NCBI GenBank assembly: GCA_034336665.1 | Contig: CM067592.1 | Span: 31,865,942 to 31,929,941, forward strand | From: Luscinia megarhynchos | Lineage: Eukaryota; Chordata; Aves; Passeriformes; Turdidae | Length of the DNA stretch: 64,000 nucleotides | Reading direction: 5' to 3' | In this document: piece by piece, positions 40,801 to 52,465 of the stretch | Position numbering within the stretch: the first letter of the stretch is position 1 | Layout: every line of letters begins with the position of its first letter | The notes under the pieces: generated by a model | Database searches by the model: none | Seen by the model: only the letters and a program-made list of their open reading frames with translations | What the model was told of the DNA's origin: nothing | Translations under genes and position numbers: made by a program

Positions 40801-43800
40801 AAGAAGAATTTGGAGATATCTTAAAGATTTTCTTCTCTGTCACATGTCAAGCATGCTATCTTGGGAGTGTTCCTGGGCTTATTTCTGTCCAAGTCATTTC
40901 AAGAGAAGCTTTGCCTTAAAAGTTCAGGACAGAGACTCCTCTCTAGTCTGCCAGCAAAATAAAAATGGTGTTCACCAACAACATTTCACTCCTTTACTCT
41001 AAAAAGAATTGATGAAAAACAGGGCTTAGTCCTGAACTTACATAGTGTCTTTAAAATATGTTTTAAGTTGCTCAGATAAATTTAAACAAAAGAATGGATT
41101 TATTCCTGTGTAGGCAAACAATTGCATGTTTGTAACCTCTGTCACTTGCCTTCTTCAGCTTCCAGAGCTAAACTCAGTATGATCAACACTATGTCAAAAA
41201 TTCGAGGCCAGGAAAAGGGGCCAGGCTACCCTCAGGCAGAAGCCTTGCTGGCAGACGCGATGCTGAAATTTGGCCGAGAACTTGGTGAAGATTGCAACTT
41301 TGGTAACTCGTTTACTTCCTTTTCCATTATAATACAATAAAAATGGTAGGAGAATTTCATATAGCTTTCATTATTAAAGGGCTGCACTCTTATAAAAGAA
41401 GAAATCCGCAAGGAGCATTAGAGTTCTGCTTCTCTGCAAAAAGCGAGAGTTCTGCTTCACCCAGCTTTTGCTTTAAGGTTGGTCGAGGCCTGTTTTGAGT
41501 ATCTTTTGAAGATTTCAACTAGAGAATTTTTTCTTATAAATGGAAGTCAAATTGTTTCTATTTGGACCCATAGGCTTTAGCGCACTATCATAAATTCTGA
41601 TGCTATGGCTGTGTTGGATTGAAATATGTACATGTGCAGAAATTGTATTATTGTCTATGCATATATGAAACAAAGTGCTTTTGTCCTCAGAGTCCTTAAA
41701 GTAACTGTTACTGTCGTAATTGCAGGCAAGGAATAAAAAGGAATTTTTTGTAGGCTTTGGTTGTTTTTTTTCTTACTAAATTCCACATTTTAAGGCACTA
41801 GTGAACACTCCTGTCTTATCTCTTAACTGCTCCTCCTTCCAAGCCTGGATGAGTTCACAGCTGTCTGAGTTACAAATGTTAAACTGACTCTTTAACACTA
41901 TGTTCAGCAGTAGAGTTCTGATTATAAAAAGATGACATTCACAACAGAATACTTTTCTTTCTGTCTTGCTTGTGTGGACTTCTCCGTGGCCATTTTTACA
42001 TGACAACATACAGGACCCTCAAATGGGAGTGTGAAAATCCTGTTGTCTATTTGAACCATAATAAAATTGTTTTCCACATAAAGACATCTGGAGTGGAAAA
42101 AGTAATTTCTTAATTATTTTATGTAATTCACTAGTAAGCTTGACAAACGTAGTTTGATTTGTGCTAAATACTGGGATTTTTTTTAATTGGTTGCCTCTCA
42201 TTTACTAAATTTCAAACACGTTTTTAAAAGGCAAATGAAGAACTAATATAACCTAGTTTCTGCAAATTACTTTTTATTCTGTGATAACTGCAGTACCATG
42301 CAGCAGAATAGATACAGCAGCAGCTGAATTATGGCTTATATATGAATAGCAGCTATTATGGCTATTTGTCATTCTTTGTCCAAATGTGGAAGGCTCTGTC
42401 ATTTTGCAGTGAATTGCTGCTATCTGCTGCTTGGAAGACAAAACTTCTTCTGATTTCTCACATATTTTGATTTTCAGACGCTTTGTATTCTTTGAAAGTG
42501 AGTTTTTTTTATCTCTAACCTGTATTTCCTCAAACCAAGAGGGTGTGTTCTTGCTTTTCTTTTTATGCAGCAGGAGTAAAACAGAGTGGTAATTTTTGTG
42601 GCCCTCTGGTTAATCTTGGAGGAAATATCAAAAGGCAGTTAGGGTTATTGAAGTTTATGAGCTTCATACACCTACACACTACACTGGAGTAGTCTGTGTA
42701 GTAGACCTCTCAAGTGTAGTAGTACTATGAAGTCTATAGTCTCTCCAAAAAACCAACTTTCATTAAAAAAAATCTGTCAAATTGTTAAGAATTTTTTCAT
42801 TTGGTCCTGTCACCAGTTTCACTGGTAGAAATAGGGAGACCTAGACTCCAATTAAAACTATTTTTTAATGCAATGTGGTGATTGTACCACCAAGTTACAT
42901 ATAGTTAATTAACTACAGTTAATTCTGTTCTAGCATATTTATTTCAAGAGAGAGGAATGAATAGACAGCAAGGGATGTGGAGGAGCCTTGACACAACATA
43001 GAGCCACCAATTCAGCTGTATTACAAGGCAGGAACTCTGGTGGCTGCAGGAGAGTAAAATCTATGTTGCTCTTTCACACAGTGCATCATCCTCTGTTTCT
43101 TTCCTAAACTTGAGACCAAAAATTAAATACTAACTGAAGTTGCCATGAAGTTTCCGTGACTCAGTTTCATTTTACAGTGATTCAAAACTAAGTTATTTTG
43201 ACTGCATCTTTTCTTTCAGGGCCAGCACTTGTTGATGTGGGTGAAGCTATGAAGGAGCTTTCTGAAGTCAAGGACTCATTAGACATGGAAGTGAAGCAAA
43301 ACTTCATTGACCCACTTCAGAATCTCCATGACAAAGATCTGAGAGAAATACAGGTATTGCCCTCAATGCAGCACTTTAGTAATGCCAAATGTGTGCACTG
43401 TCTATATTTTAAGAATTTTTGTTAGTTATGTAGTTTAAAATGGGATATTCAGGTTTGAAAATGAGCTGATTTTTGTCTCTTTTGGCTTGAATTTTACTTT
43501 TCAATTCTGTGTTTCTTGTTGATGCTTTAGAAAGGAAAAGATAAAAATTTGAACATTTTTTGATGGCAAAATTTTCTGTCTTATGGAGGCATGAACACAG
43601 TACTCTAATCTTGCCATTTGAAAGCCATTCCACAAAATGGATATACCAATGTTTACATTCCATTTTCTAGTGTATAGCAAATGCTTGTCTGCATAAGTAG
43701 CTGCTCTTCTCAGCTCAGTAAGGCTCACATACTGTTAAATATATGTAGGGTGAAAGATATCTTGAACTGCTAGATATAATTTAGAAAATGGGTAGTTATA

Positions 43801-46800
43801 AATATCGTAGTGGATGATAAATTGATTCTTCTGAGGTAAAATAAACACCTCAAGTAAACATGGTCATGACAACAGCATTCACTTCTGGCCAGTTGGGCAG
43901 CAGCTAAACAGATGAATGTGATTGTTAGCTCAATTAACAGTCTAGAAAATCTTCAGTATGAGATAGCATTAAGATAATTTAGTGGTCTGATAAAAATCAT
44001 AAAAATAATTCCTGTGTTGCTTTGTTTATGAAAGCTGTTGCACAGACAAAAATGTACTAAGTTGTGCTTTTAAAAGAATTTTCTCCTGAACATCTAGAGA
44101 AAAAAAAAACTTAGTGTTCAGGTAATTCTTCATTAGAGCTAAAAAACAAGAAACCTGCATATCTATTATACAGATGGCAATTGAAGTTGTCCATTCTGTG
44201 TGGCCTTTTATTAGTGTTGGCCTGTCTTTGCTTCTTAAATGATACATAAACCCATGTATTCCATTGTTCCATATCTCTCTCCTCTGGGAAGGGGTTAGTA
44301 GACGGCAAACAGCATATGCTTTCAAGTGTGCATGGACTACCTGCTTACAATGCAATATCAGGAGAGTTGGGGAAGATCCTTTATTGTCTGCTTGCATTTT
44401 TTTGGGGCTTTTTTTAGCATCACCTGAAGAAAATGGAGGGTCGACGCCTGGATTTTGATTACAAGAAGAAAAGACAGGGCAAGCTCCCTGATGAAGAACT
44501 TCGTCAAGCTCTGGAGAAATTTGATGAATCAAAAGAAATTGCTGAGTCAAGCATGTTTAACCTTCTGGAGATGGATGTGAGATAACCCTTGTTAATCTTT
44601 GACCACACTTTCCTCCTTGTTGGACATAGTGAAAGGCTCAGAAACTATAGTAATGTACAGTATGTTCGTGTAGGAACAATTTCTTAGGTATTTTATAGGT
44701 AATTGAGCTAGAGAATGTAAGTCCTCTGTAGCATCATTGTGCTTTCTAACTGCAAAGCATTACTTACAAAACCAAACTACTCTTCCTCTTAGAATCATGT
44801 AAATGTAGTGAATTCTTTCTACTTGTGGTTATAGGGTTTGTGCCAAGGAATTTGCTTGTGTGGTCTGCTGAGAGGACTGTCAAGATTAGAAATTATGAAC
44901 TCATAACCCCATGGTTACCCTATGGTAATCAGATGCAATAGTGAATAGAAAACCCAATGTTACTGTGAACTGTTAATATCTGACTCTGCAGAATATATTT
45001 TGCTTATAGATCGGTTGGGATTAAACATTTTCTAGGTTTTCTAGTGTTTTATTTAAAATTAATGTTGAAATTAATTAAGAAAGAAAAACAACTCTATAAC
45101 ATGTCAGTTGAGGTCTGTCTTATAGAATATGTAGTCAAAGGAAATTAATTTTAAGTATTTCTGTTGATGTGAATTATTTGATTTATTTTAAGTACACACC
45201 TATTCTAACTCCTCATTTTGCTATAGAGGAACGATAACAAACCTGAAAATATTTGCATATAGAACTTAATATTTGCATAGGAATTAAATATAGCTGCACT
45301 GAAATGAAAGAAATATAACAAGGCTGTAGTTTTAATCTTTATGGTAACATCCATACCCATGTGTGCAAATAGTGCTGGCCAACATTGCACCATTGTGGCA
45401 TTGTGCACTATGGAAACTGCTACCAAAGGCATTGCCCACAAAGTGGGGGTCTGGGTGTTCTTTCACTCATGAAGTGGAATGCTCTCTGCCCTCACTACAA
45501 GCATTCTGCATGCCAGAGTATGTAGTATCTTTCTGCTTTGGTCTGTCTCACATGTCAGAATACAGCAGAAGCATGGCCATAGTCCATATGGTTCTTGCAC
45601 CCTTCAAAGGCAGGAAAGGGAGAAGGTGTATTATACTCTGATTACAGTCTTGTTTTTACTTTCGTAGTGTTTGCTGAATGTGGTAGGTCTGTAGGCTGCT
45701 GTGCATGCAAATCAGCCATGGAGAGATGATCAGCGGAGAAGAGTTGCAGTTACATTCCAAATCAGGTCATAACCAGACGTGGTAATGAATAAAGACTGAT
45801 ATGTAAATATTCACTGCTAACTACAAAGATAATTCAAGGTTTTAGAGAGATAAGTTAAACTGCCTTTGCAGTGGACAGAGGTCTCTATTGTCTATTGCCA
45901 GAGCTGTTGGTATTCACCTAAAATCTGATGTTTTAATGTCAATCCTCAGATTGAACAAGTGAGCCAGCTTTCTGCTCTTGTGCAAGCCCAGCTGGAGTAC
46001 CATAAGCAGGCCACACAGATCCTACAGCGAGTTACTTCTAAACTGGAAGATAGGTAATGCACTTTTTTAAAGTTTCTTGAATAGTTACCTTTACAGAGGT
46101 AAAAAAACCTATGAGTAGTGTGCAATGCTGTTATCTTTCTTGACTTGGTACTTGTATTTTTATGAAATCAAGGGCCATTTCATTAGAGGATTGAAAGCTG
46201 AGATTTAAATATTTTGGAGATGCATTTGCTTCTGAGTATGAGTTCAGGAAAGCACCTCAGCTCAGTAAAGTTAACTGAAAGTGTTTATAAAAACTGAATT
46301 CAGTGATGCTCACAACTTTGGATTCCTTACTGTTTGTGCATGTATTTGCAAAATGTGCTCATTCTGAAAGAAGATGTTAAAAATTTGATTTTTGCAAAAG
46401 AGTATCTTTGTTGCATTCTTGTCTATCTGAAGATTTCCTGAGCTTCATTATTAACCACTTTATTAAATACTCCTCCTATTATCAGATCTTGGTACAAGAC
46501 TTGAGCTACCTCTTCCCTACGCATTTGTATAAATGTGTATGCTATAGGAATTCCTACAATGTCTTTTCAAAAAGCGTTTCAAAATTTTTACTTTAGAATT
46601 TTTGTTTCCATCAAAAGAGATTGATCAGCTTCTCACACACATCCTTCTTCAAAGAAATTTAACATTCAGGAAAAGTTTCTCTACCAATATGGTTCTTTTT
46701 AGTAAAAGCTGGATATAGTTCCCAAGTGGAGGTAATGTTCACATACTGTGCAAAGGCAGCTGTTTTCTGATGTCATTAGTATAGATCAAGTTGCTAACAC

Positions 46801-49800
46801 TGCTGGATCTGTCAGTATTAATTTTCTCAGAGCATATGTCCTGAAAACCTCATTCAGCTCTAAGTCTTGCTGTGACTAGGAGCAGCACTTGCTTTGGTGG
46901 GCAGGCTGTCCAGTTGACTGTTCCTGGATACAGTTTGCAGTACTGTCTAAACAGCTAACAGAACAGTTTATAGCACTTGCTAAAGTGTACTGCAATTCAC
47001 TATCTTTACACAAGCATTACAATTTCCTCAGGAACAGGTGTTTTATCTGGTCCATGGATTATGTCATTTAGTGAACATACATCTCTACAATAGATTTATC
47101 TTTGTATGTCAATTCAGAGGATCCTTTGCCCTTTTGAAATACCTGCTATCTGGTCGGTGTTTTTGCTTTAAGTTCCTGCTGTGAATGATTTTAGTTTTTC
47201 AAGGACCTTGCATCATAATACTATGGTATAATTCAGTTAACTAAATCTTTTGAATCCCTAATTGTAAAGAGCCTGCTGGCTAAATCATACTTTATCTACA
47301 CCACTGGACACAAATTGAGTGTTGTGCTACGTTCACACCAGAGATGAATCAAGGATGTAGTGCAGTTACTATCAAACTGCTAGTCTTTTCCTGCTGGTGA
47401 TAGGCAGGTAGCAAGTAATGCATAACCCCTGGGGTCTGGTTGGGTTGTTTTTTACTATACGGACAAGAAAACAAATTATTATTTCCTTTTAAGCGGAGCA
47501 AATGTTTTGCTGCTCACCATCACTGATGTCTACAACACATACTGCCCATTTTCTAGGTACTTTAAAAGAGTGAATGGAACCTGTTAATGCTGGCTTCTGG
47601 CATGGACAATATCTTACAAGTACCAAGACGGTCCTGTGTAAAATATTCACAAAATATAATTTTTGTAAAGTATGAGATAGACTGCATAAACAACGAAAAA
47701 TTTTAAAATGCACTTGTCTTCTATTTTTTTCTGGGCTGTTTATATTTCAAGACTTTCTTCAGGAAGTACAAGAGAAGGAATTTCATGTTTTTTCTACACA
47801 TTAGTGCAAGTCATGAACTTTCTTAAAATGCCATGATTCCAGGAACTGGGAAACATTAGGAGCTTGGCGAACATTGGGAAACTTTCAGTAAAATTAAGAA
47901 GAACTGGAAGGTCAACAAAGACTATTTTAAACTCCCTTTTTCACCAAGTGAAATGAGGATGCAGTTTTCCCAACACAGTATCATGACAGAGCAGCTGGGA
48001 GGCAGAAGTAATTTCCTTTTAGGTATTTCTTTTCTTAAGAAACATGGCTCATGCTCAGCTCTTGGGTAATTTTCAGCAAGTCACTAGAACTGTCACCCTA
48101 TAGTTTATAATCTAAAAAAAAAGCCCTTCTCTAAGCATTGATAGTCACATAACAAGATTTTCTTTATTATGAGCTCTTTGTTTTCATTAGGCGAAAGGAA
48201 GATAGACAAATGGCTAGGTTCCCAAAAGGAGTGAACAATTAACAGCTTCATGGCACAGTCACATCGACTGGCTTTGGTAATTTAAACTACTGTTGTAAAC
48301 AAAAAAACTACTCTAAATGACTCAACTTGTTTGCTATGGATGATTGGTGGATGAGAACTTCAGCCTTGGAAATGAAGGTATTTGGTGCTTCTCATCTGCT
48401 AACAAGATAATAACTCTTGACATTTGACCTTGATGTTTTGGCAGAATAAAAGAGGCATCTTCTCAGCCCAGGCGAGAGTACCAGCCCAAGCCCCGCATGA
48501 GCCTGGATTTCGTGACTGGTGACAATACACAGCACAATGGGGGAATATCCCATGCCACCACACCCAAGCCATCAGGTAACGTCAGAGTCTTGTGTCAGTG
48601 CAGAAGCTGCCTGCTTTCTTCTGAAGATTAGTTTTTTCCGTAAGGGAAAATGAGAATGGGATAGTATATAGGAGAGAGATGTTGGAACTGTTGTTTCTTT
48701 GTGAAGTGTTACATCATCAGGCAGTAGAACAGAGATGGATTACCAACTGCTCTAAATGTGTCTTTTGGTCAAAAATTTCTTTTGTCCTAGAAGACTACCA
48801 TGAAATACAGATCTTGACAAAATAGGCATTTAGAAAACCAAAATAACAGTGGAAAATTTTCCATGAAAAGGCAGAAAGCTGAGGCCAGCTGGACCTCCAT
48901 AACCATATCCTGCTTCTTAAAATCAGGTATTACAACACAATGAGCCTGAAAGTAAAAATAACAAAAGAAAAACTAAGCTATGTGAGCTATTTTCTTTGTC
49001 CAAATGGGAGCAACACAAGCAATATTAAAGCATTAGTATAAATATACATAATTACTATCTTAAAGAATGGTTTATTTAATATCAGCGCATACTACGGAAG
49101 GCTTATTGTTTCTTACATAATAATGATCTGTTATCCCATGGTACAGTGAGGGCTGTCCAGACCCTGATTTTAATTATTCCAGTTTACCTCAGTGACAATT
49201 GCTATCACATTCCACCTTGCAAGACTAGATTTTTCTCACTAGATATTTAGTCAGGATTTCATTTCTTTCCGTCACATCCTGATGTGCTTGTTTGATTCTC
49301 TCCCACACATAGACAAGAACAGTATCTCCATTTGGCACTGGCAACTGGAAATTATGTCACACAATCTTGTAAACTCCTAGCAATCTCCTCACTATGCTAA
49401 CAAGAAGGATATAATAGAGATCCCTTGTGCATGAGTTTGACTCGAGTTTTGCATGCTGGAGTAGTTCCACCAGTAATTTTCTTCTTCACTCCTTTTTTGT
49501 CATGTCATGAACTCTTGTCTGTGCTAAGACAGACCAGACTGATGCTCATGTATCTCTCCAGTATTTAAATTTCCCTCTTCGGAGAGCAGTATTTAACATT
49601 TTCTTCAATAGGGGTTCTTCTCTTTTTTTGAAGTGCTTATTAGTTTCAGAGGAATGCCTTTTTTGAAAATTCTTGAATATATGTTTGGGGTGATTAATTC
49701 AAAGAGTTTATTTGCTAATTCCTCTAAATTTCAGCTGGTAACAATGAGGATACCAAACACACTGTAAGGCTTGTTGATGTCAGCACAGTAGTCTTCATGA

Positions 49801-51178
49801 CAAAGAAACCAAAATACACTGTAAGAAATATGTAAAGACAAGAAAATAAGATTTTACTATAGAATAAATTAAATCTGGTATTTGAAAAGCTTGCTCTATT
49901 GAGATCTATAGAAACGTAAAATTTTTGTCCCAAAATAACTCAGGCATGGTCCTTCTAACCAGAGTAAATGTTCAAAATGACTATGTAGAATGTTTGAATC
50001 TGAGACTTACTCATCTTAAAGCCACTATTCACTATTCAAAAGGTAGAATATATATTCCTAGAACTATCGTTGTGGTGCAGTGGTGTGTGTTGGTTCATTC
50101 AGACCACTGGAAGTGCATGAACTTTTACTATGGAAATTCAGGTGTGGATGTGATTTCTTACAATTTTGTGCTGCTAAATCCTAAATATTTTCACCAGTAA
50201 AAACTTTGGATTTGGTGGGCTTGAAAGTATAGAGGCTTCAGGGGGAGGGAAGAGGGAGCATATTTATTAATTTCATATAACATATGAAAATACAATCAAA
50301 GTAATGACCTATAATAATATCCATTAGCCATCCTAAAGAGTTTATGGTCAGATGTTCATGAACTAGCATATTAGAAGCTCTCAATTTCAAACTTTTTCTG
50401 AATCTATCTTGATGGCCCTGCAGTAAAGTATTTTTTGGGAGTGGGGAATAAAAGTCTTTGGAAACGTGATACTGGAATTCAGAGGATTAGGAACATATAC
50501 AGTGGTATAGCTGCACCAGTCAAATTTCCAAATTAAGGGCAAACAAACAGTCATATCTTCAGTGGTGTTTTAAGCTAAGTCTTAAACTACTTATGTGAGG
50601 TAAGTAGACAAAGCATCTCTTTGCCAGTAAAGCTGGAAATATGTTAGGCCTTTTGCTTAATTTTTTATGCTTTATAAACAGATAAAAATTAGATTCCACA
50701 TTGATCAAAATTGAGCTTTCGGGTCTGGGCTTGACTGTATCTTGGTTCTTTTGGTATTCTCAGACTTTTACCAGCAGACACTTACAGTAACTGAAGACTG
50801 TCAGAAGCTAATAGTTGTCTTGTAACAAAGTTTGGCAGTCTAGATACTACTGAGGAACTGTCCTTAGAATATGTGTGGTAACAGAAACAGCAAAATCTGT
50901 CGTAGGTGCGGTAGTAAAATGGGTACTCTTAAGCATTGATATTTTTAAGCATGGTGTTTCTGTGTTTCTTCTCCTTAGGTGCTCACATGGATCAGCCATG
51001 CTGCCGAGCTCTGTATGACTTTGAACCAGAGAATGAAGGGGAGCTGGGATTTAAAGAGGGTGACATTATTACCCTCACTAACCAGATTGATGAAAACTGG
51101 TATGAGGGGATGCTTCATGGCCAGTCAGGTTTCTTTCCCATCAATTATGTCGATATTCTGGTTCCATTACCCCATTAG
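34761..51178 (+). CDS. SH3GL2: SH3GL2, endophilin-A1, exons 2-9 (5'-partial; join of eight exons)
   Basis: Endophilin-A1 is a brain-enriched N-BAR/SH3 protein. It bends membranes at clathrin-coated pit necks and recruits dynamin and synaptojanin during synaptic vesicle endocytosis (family knowledge). The eight spliced exons give 337 codons plus TAG. With the 15-residue exon 1 missing upstream the protein is 352 aa, the normal family length. The N-BAR domain covers roughly residues 6-242 (H0 lies mostly in exon 1, the H1 insert around 59-87). A variable linker follows (about 243-290), then the C-terminal SH3 domain (about 291-350) with ALYDF at 297-301, Trp327 and FFPINY at 338-343. It is assigned to SH3GL2 rather than SH3GL1 or SH3GL3 because of [18 protein letters not shown], the RMSL linker and the C-terminal ILVxLPH. 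All splice borders are GT/AG and all phases agree. I see no frameshift or internal stop. Numbering assumes a standard exon 1. Confidence 0.97.
34830..37011 (+). other. SH3GL2: SH3GL2 intron 2
   Basis: 2,182-bp intron bounded by GTAAGT and CTCTAG. It contains a GC-richer block at about 35690-36118 with a 142-codon minus-strand ORF of unknown origin. I recognise no repeat. Confidence 0.85.
37012..37084 (+). CDS. SH3GL2: SH3GL2 exon 3 (residues 39-63)
   Basis: This exon has 73 nt and is phase 0 in, phase 1 out. The acceptor is CTGTCCTCTAG and the donor is CCAG|GTAACC. It encodes [20 protein letters not shown] then QPNP, continuing helix 1 into the H1 insert region. The split alanine codon is completed by exon 4. 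Confidence 0.97.
37085..41158 (+). other. SH3GL2: SH3GL2 intron 3
   Basis: 4,074-bp intron, the largest of those fully inside the window. It holds a GC-rich block (about 37319-37545) with splice-like borders and a short antisense CR1 end at 38078-38218. The rest is AT-rich, with no recognised feature. Confidence 0.85.
38078..38218 (-). mobile_element. CR1 LINE 3' end fragment, minus strand
   Basis: The sequence starts 'cacagaatcacaaaatatgc' and continues through 'gtaagggaccaccaaggatt' and 'atgcctgagagcgttgttca'. This is the antisense form of a common avian CR1 3' end. About 140 bp survive, inside SH3GL2 intron 3. Confidence 0.78.
41159..41302 (+). CDS. SH3GL2: SH3GL2 exon 4 (residues 63-111)
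   Basis: This exon has 144 nt and is phase 1 on both sides. The acceptor is CTTCTTCAG and the donor is TTTG|GTAACT. It starts [20 protein letters not shown] and ends GEDCNF. It covers the H1 insert, which dips into the membrane, and the start of BAR helix 2. Confidence 0.97.
41303..43219 (+). other. SH3GL2: SH3GL2 intron 4
   Basis: 1,917-bp intron with borders GTAACT / TTTCAG. It contains a nested imperfect inverted repeat at 42662-42732. No repeat element is recognised. Confidence 0.85.
43220..43353 (+). CDS. SH3GL2: SH3GL2 exon 5 (residues 111-155)
   Basis: This exon has 134 nt and is phase 1 in, phase 0 out. The acceptor is TTCTTTCAG and the donor is ACAG|GTATTG. It encodes [20 protein letters not shown] and ends DKDLREIQ, in BAR helix 2. 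The run [16 protein letters not shown] is strongly conserved among endophilin A proteins. Confidence 0.97.
43354..44417 (+). other. SH3GL2: SH3GL2 intron 5
   Basis: 1,064-bp intron with borders GTATTG / TTTTAG, the shortest of the intact introns. I see nothing in it. A 174-codon minus-strand ORF overlaps its end and exon 6 antisense, and is treated as chance. Confidence 0.85.
44418..44576 (+). CDS. SH3GL2: SH3GL2 exon 6 (residues 156-208)
   Basis: This exon has 159 nt and is phase 0 on both sides. The acceptor is TTTTTTTAG and the donor is ATGGAT|GTGAGA. It begins [20 protein letters not shown], the basic segment at the BAR tip and helix 2-3 region that binds acidic lipids, and ends [10 protein letters not shown]. 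Confidence 0.97.
44577..45949 (+). other. SH3GL2: SH3GL2 intron 6
   Basis: 1,373-bp intron with borders GTGAGA / CCTCAG. AT-rich, with no feature recognised. Confidence 0.85.
45950..46053 (+). CDS. SH3GL2: SH3GL2 exon 7 (residues 209-243)
   Basis: This exon has 104 nt and is phase 0 in, phase 2 out. The acceptor is AATCCTCAG and the donor is GATAG|GTAATG. It starts [20 protein letters not shown], the C-terminal BAR helix 3 at the dimer interface, and ends SKLED plus two bases of the arginine codon. Confidence 0.97.
46054..48444 (+). other. SH3GL2: SH3GL2 intron 7
   Basis: 2,391-bp intron with borders GTAATG / TGGCAG. No feature recognised. Confidence 0.85.
48445..48575 (+). CDS. SH3GL2: SH3GL2 exon 8 (residues 243-287, linker)
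   Basis: This exon has 131 nt and is phase 2 in, phase 1 out. The acceptor is TTTTGGCAG and the donor is ATCAG|GTAACG. It contains [16 protein letters not shown], then the variable Gly/Thr/Asn-rich linker ending TTPKPS. This is the least conserved part of the protein and connects the BAR and SH3 domains. Confidence 0.96.
48576..50978 (+). other. SH3GL2: SH3GL2 intron 8
   Basis: 2,403-bp intron with borders GTAACG / CCTTAG. No feature recognised. Confidence 0.85.
50979..51178 (+). CDS. SH3GL2: SH3GL2 exon 9, SH3 domain and stop (residues 287-352)
   Basis: The coding part has 200 nt. The acceptor is TTCTCCTTAG and the stop TAG is at 51176-51178. It encodes the whole SH3 domain. [20 protein letters not shown] carries the ALYDF motif. 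The n-Src and distal loops follow with NWYEG (Trp327), then FFPINY and the terminus ILVPLPH. These aromatic and proline residues form the groove that binds proline-rich ligands such as dynamin and synaptojanin. Confidence 0.97.
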
Positions 51179-52109
51179 GAATGTTGATCCACCACCTCTG
51201 ACACAGACAGCTGTGTCAGCACCACTGCTTTAAAAATGCTGCTTCTTACACCTTACAAGTGCAAACTGCAGTGGTTAGAGTTACCAATTCCTAATGAGCA
51301 TCTTTGGTTTACGTGTTGTCATACTATGTGGTGGTGATGCGTTGTATCTTCTGAGCCAGCATAGCATGGATTAGTTTATTGACTGTGCTGGCCTGGTAGT
51401 AACCAGGGCCATTAGTGAGATGAAATGGGGAAGATGATGGCAAGCAAAGCAGGTAATTCATAGTGAAGTAGCAGGAAGTGAAGGTGGTGTTGGGAAGATA
51501 ATGCCTATCACCACCGTACTACTTTTTCAGCCCTAGTTCTCTATAAAAAGAGGGAAAAGTTCTTGCCATTCCATCTTTCCCTTCCTAATGATACAGTTCA
51601 CAGAGGTCTAACATTGACTAACCAGAATTGTATCTTCCAATCAAACTGGCTGGCTGTTCTCACAGAGAGAGCGTAAGTGTAGATCCTCTGGTTTCTCAGA
51701 AAGTGAACCACTGTACTGTGTGTCCTGCTGCTCTCTGCTAAGTTTTGTATTCTTAATTATTGTTAAAAGGCCTATTTCCCTCCAGAAGTAAACTGTAAGC
51801 TATGAAATGGGGATTCCTGTAGTAGAAATGTTGGACCACAAACCACCTGAATTTGCCCTTCAGGAACTTTTAGCATGCTCACCAAAATGCCAGTAAATGG
51901 GCAAGATGGGGAATAAAACTGGCATTTATTTAATGTTTCTTGTCAAGTCTTGGCACAAAACCTTGCTGCTTAAGCACCAGATATCCTTTGTAAACTTATT
52001 CACTGAGGAATACAGCAACCAACCAAACACAACCCTCATTTCATTTGTTTCTGTCTGCCATGTGTTCTTTGAACATCATTTGTGCATACTCTCTCCTCAA
52101 TGAGGACAA

Positions 52110-52115
52110 AATAAA
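52110..52115 (+). promoter_or_regulatory. SH3GL2: Proximal poly(A) signal AATAAA of SH3GL2
   Basis: Canonical hexamer about 930 nt past the stop codon, followed by a T-rich run (TTATTTTTTTGTTG). It is a possible early cleavage site giving a shorter 3' UTR. Use is inferred. Confidence 0.45.
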
Positions 52116-52442
52116 ACATGTTATTTTTTTGTTGAGCAACTGAAGACATGTGGCTGTATATACAAAAACACTTTCCATCTGTTTAGTTGGTTCTCCTGTG
52201 TTCCTCCTTCCTGCACTTGGTGTGTACAGTGCTGTGCCTAGCTTCTTGGCATTCTTTTGGTAACAGTTGCAGAAGTTCTGTTAGTTTAGTTATCCAGAGT
52301 TATATTTATCTAAAATGTACAGACTCTATCAGAGGTTTAATGTGCTGCTTCGAATGTGCCACTTCAGTACTGTATGATGTGAAATGAAGACAATTCCCTA
52401 CTGCTTAATGTATAAACTATATTGGAAAGTATTGTTATTTCA

Positions 52443-52448
52443 AATAAA
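52443..52448 (+). promoter_or_regulatory. SH3GL2: Distal poly(A) signal AATAAA of SH3GL2
   Basis: Canonical hexamer in TTTCAAATAAATGCTGAG with a GT-rich stretch about 25-50 nt downstream. It is probably the main 3' end of the mRNA. Confidence 0.65.
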
Positions 52449-52465
52449 TGCTGAGAGAATAATGA

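Larger units (their letters stand above)
51179..52465 (+). other. SH3GL2: SH3GL2 3' untranslated region
   Basis: The stretch from the stop codon to just past the distal AATAAA at 52443-52448 has no continuing ORF or splice structure. A GT-rich element (TTGTGGATTATTGC) lies downstream. The exact cleavage site is inferred, within about 10-25 nt of the signal. Confidence 0.75.

Noticed and set aside
44026..44550. 174-codon minus-strand ORF
   Set aside because: It runs antisense over SH3GL2 exon 6 and the end of intron 5. Its length comes from the low stop density opposite a conserved coding exon.
50936..50978. Upstream ATG in frame with exon 9 ([15 protein letters not shown] leader)
   Set aside because: This is intron 8 sequence ending in the CCTTAG acceptor. 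The hydrophobic leader is just the polypyrimidine tract read as codons, not a signal peptide.
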